This document shows, in pieces, positions 63,583-64,000 of a stretch of 64,000 nt of DNA. The stretch spans positions 124,001 through 188,000 of the forward strand of contig NZ_LWBS01000439.1 in NCBI RefSeq assembly GCF_001652265.1, in the 5' to 3' direction. The translations under genes and the position numbers were made by a program. Positions within the stretch are counted from its first letter, which is position 1, and the number at the start of each line of letters is the position of its first letter. The stretch is from Rhizobium leguminosarum. GTDB taxonomy: Bacteria; Pseudomonadota; Alphaproteobacteria; Rhizobiales; Rhizobiaceae. Below the pieces are notes generated by a model that saw only the letters and a program-made list of their open reading frames with translations, had not been told where the DNA came from and ran no database searches.

Positions 63583-64000
63583 TCAGCCGCAAAGAAACGC
63601 CAGCAGGTCGGCGTTCAGGCGGTACTTGTCGACGTGCAGCAGCCCATGCGAGCCGCCTTCGTAGACAATGAGCTTGGCATGTGGAACGAGCCCCGCGGTC
63701 AACTTCGCGGAGATTTCCAGCGGCACGATCTGGTCGTCGCTGCCGTGGACCACCAGCGCGGGAACGGTGATCTTCCTGAGGTCATCGCGGAAATCGGTTT
63801 CCGAAAACGCCCCGAGCGCATGGTAGGCGGCAGGCAAGCCGGTTGCCTGTCCCTGGCGCCAGTAGCTCTCCCGCAGGCCTTCCGAGACATGCGCCCCCGG
63901 ACGATTGAAGCTGTAGTACGGCATGGTGACGTCGAGATTCCACTGCGACCGGTTTGCCTGCACGGCAGCGCGGAACGCATCGAACAGCTCCTTGGGAGCA
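63583..64000 (-). CDS. Alpha/beta hydrolase, non-heme chloroperoxidase/arylesterase type (5' part outside window)
   Basis: The C-terminal 139 residues of an alpha/beta hydrolase; the frame remains open to the end of the window, so the start is beyond it. Visible blocks: YYSFNRPGAHVSEGLRESYW, GAFSETDFRDDLRKITVPAL, the catalytic Asp in VVHGSDDQIVPLE and the His in YEGGSHGLLHV. These match cofactor-free haloperoxidase/arylesterase enzymes of about 275 residues. The nucleophile Ser lies outside the window. It ends at a bidirectional terminator. Confidence 0.9.
   Translation of the reverse strand, partial: APKELFDAFRAAVQANRSQWNLDVTMPYYSFNRPGAHVSEGLRESYWRQGQATGLPAAYHALGAFSETDFRDDLRKITVPALVVHGSDDQIVPLEISAKLTAGLVPHAKLIVYEGGSHGLLHVDKYRLNADLLAFLCG

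Overview
The window has the high GC, densely packed look of a rhizobial (Rhizobium/Agrobacterium-type) genome. It is probably an accessory replicon or an accessory part of a chromosome. Supporting signs are the many ABC importers with dedicated regulators, a ROSE-type heat-shock leader, intergenic palindromes common in rhizobia, and remnants of several insertion sequences. The organism assignment is inference from sequence style and protein families. No rRNA, complete tRNA, CRISPR array or replication gene was seen.

Layout. 1-8.1 kb: a GH38 alpha-mannosidase (cut by the window start), a LysR regulator, an alpha/beta hydrolase with a shifted C-terminus, and a TetR regulator divergent from a GH3 beta-glucosidase. 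8.2-14.2 kb: a stress block with a conserved small protein, Hsp20 behind an RNA thermometer, a 46-residue basic peptide, an OmpA-type lipoprotein, an L,D-transpeptidase, a hydrolase, an AI-2E family permease, a DUF2267 protein and a CBS-pair protein. 14.3-23.4 kb: an oligopeptide-type ABC importer cotranscribed with a gamma-glutamyltransferase-like enzyme and a hydrolase, divergent from an IclR regulator. 23.4-31.5 kb: a second, GntR-led importer operon carrying two different DapA-family aldolases. 31.7-33 kb: a membrane diguanylate cyclase.

33-44.4 kb is a patchwork. It contains a divergent EF-G paralogue lacking key GTPase residues, a cupin/LysR divergent pair, an apparently intact IS6-family element, fragments of IS256- and IS3-family elements, and a monosaccharide ABC importer whose two permease domains are fused in one 751-residue protein. 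A truncated DUF4143 protein closes the patch. Copies of a short tRNA-T-arm-like repeat lie at 33.15, 35.88 and 44.30 kb.

44.4-60.5 kb looks like an organosulfur-scavenging region. It has SsuD-like and other luciferase-like monooxygenases, an SfnB/DszC-like acyl-CoA-dehydrogenase-fold flavoprotein, an FMN reductase, a third peptide-type ABC importer, a BisC-like molybdoenzyme, a DsbA/HCCA-isomerase-like protein and a PanE-like reductase. Three leftward operons here share a previously unnamed (to me) roughly 40-bp upstream element (48.54, 55.32 and 60.43 kb), which I consider the best candidate for a new regulatory system in the window.

60.6-64 kb: an SDR, an NmrA-type reductase and a MarR regulator, with three copies of a MarR-type palindrome, a frameshifted SnoaL-like gene, and the 3' part of a chloroperoxidase/esterase-type hydrolase. 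Function assignments rest on motif recognition by eye; no database search was run.
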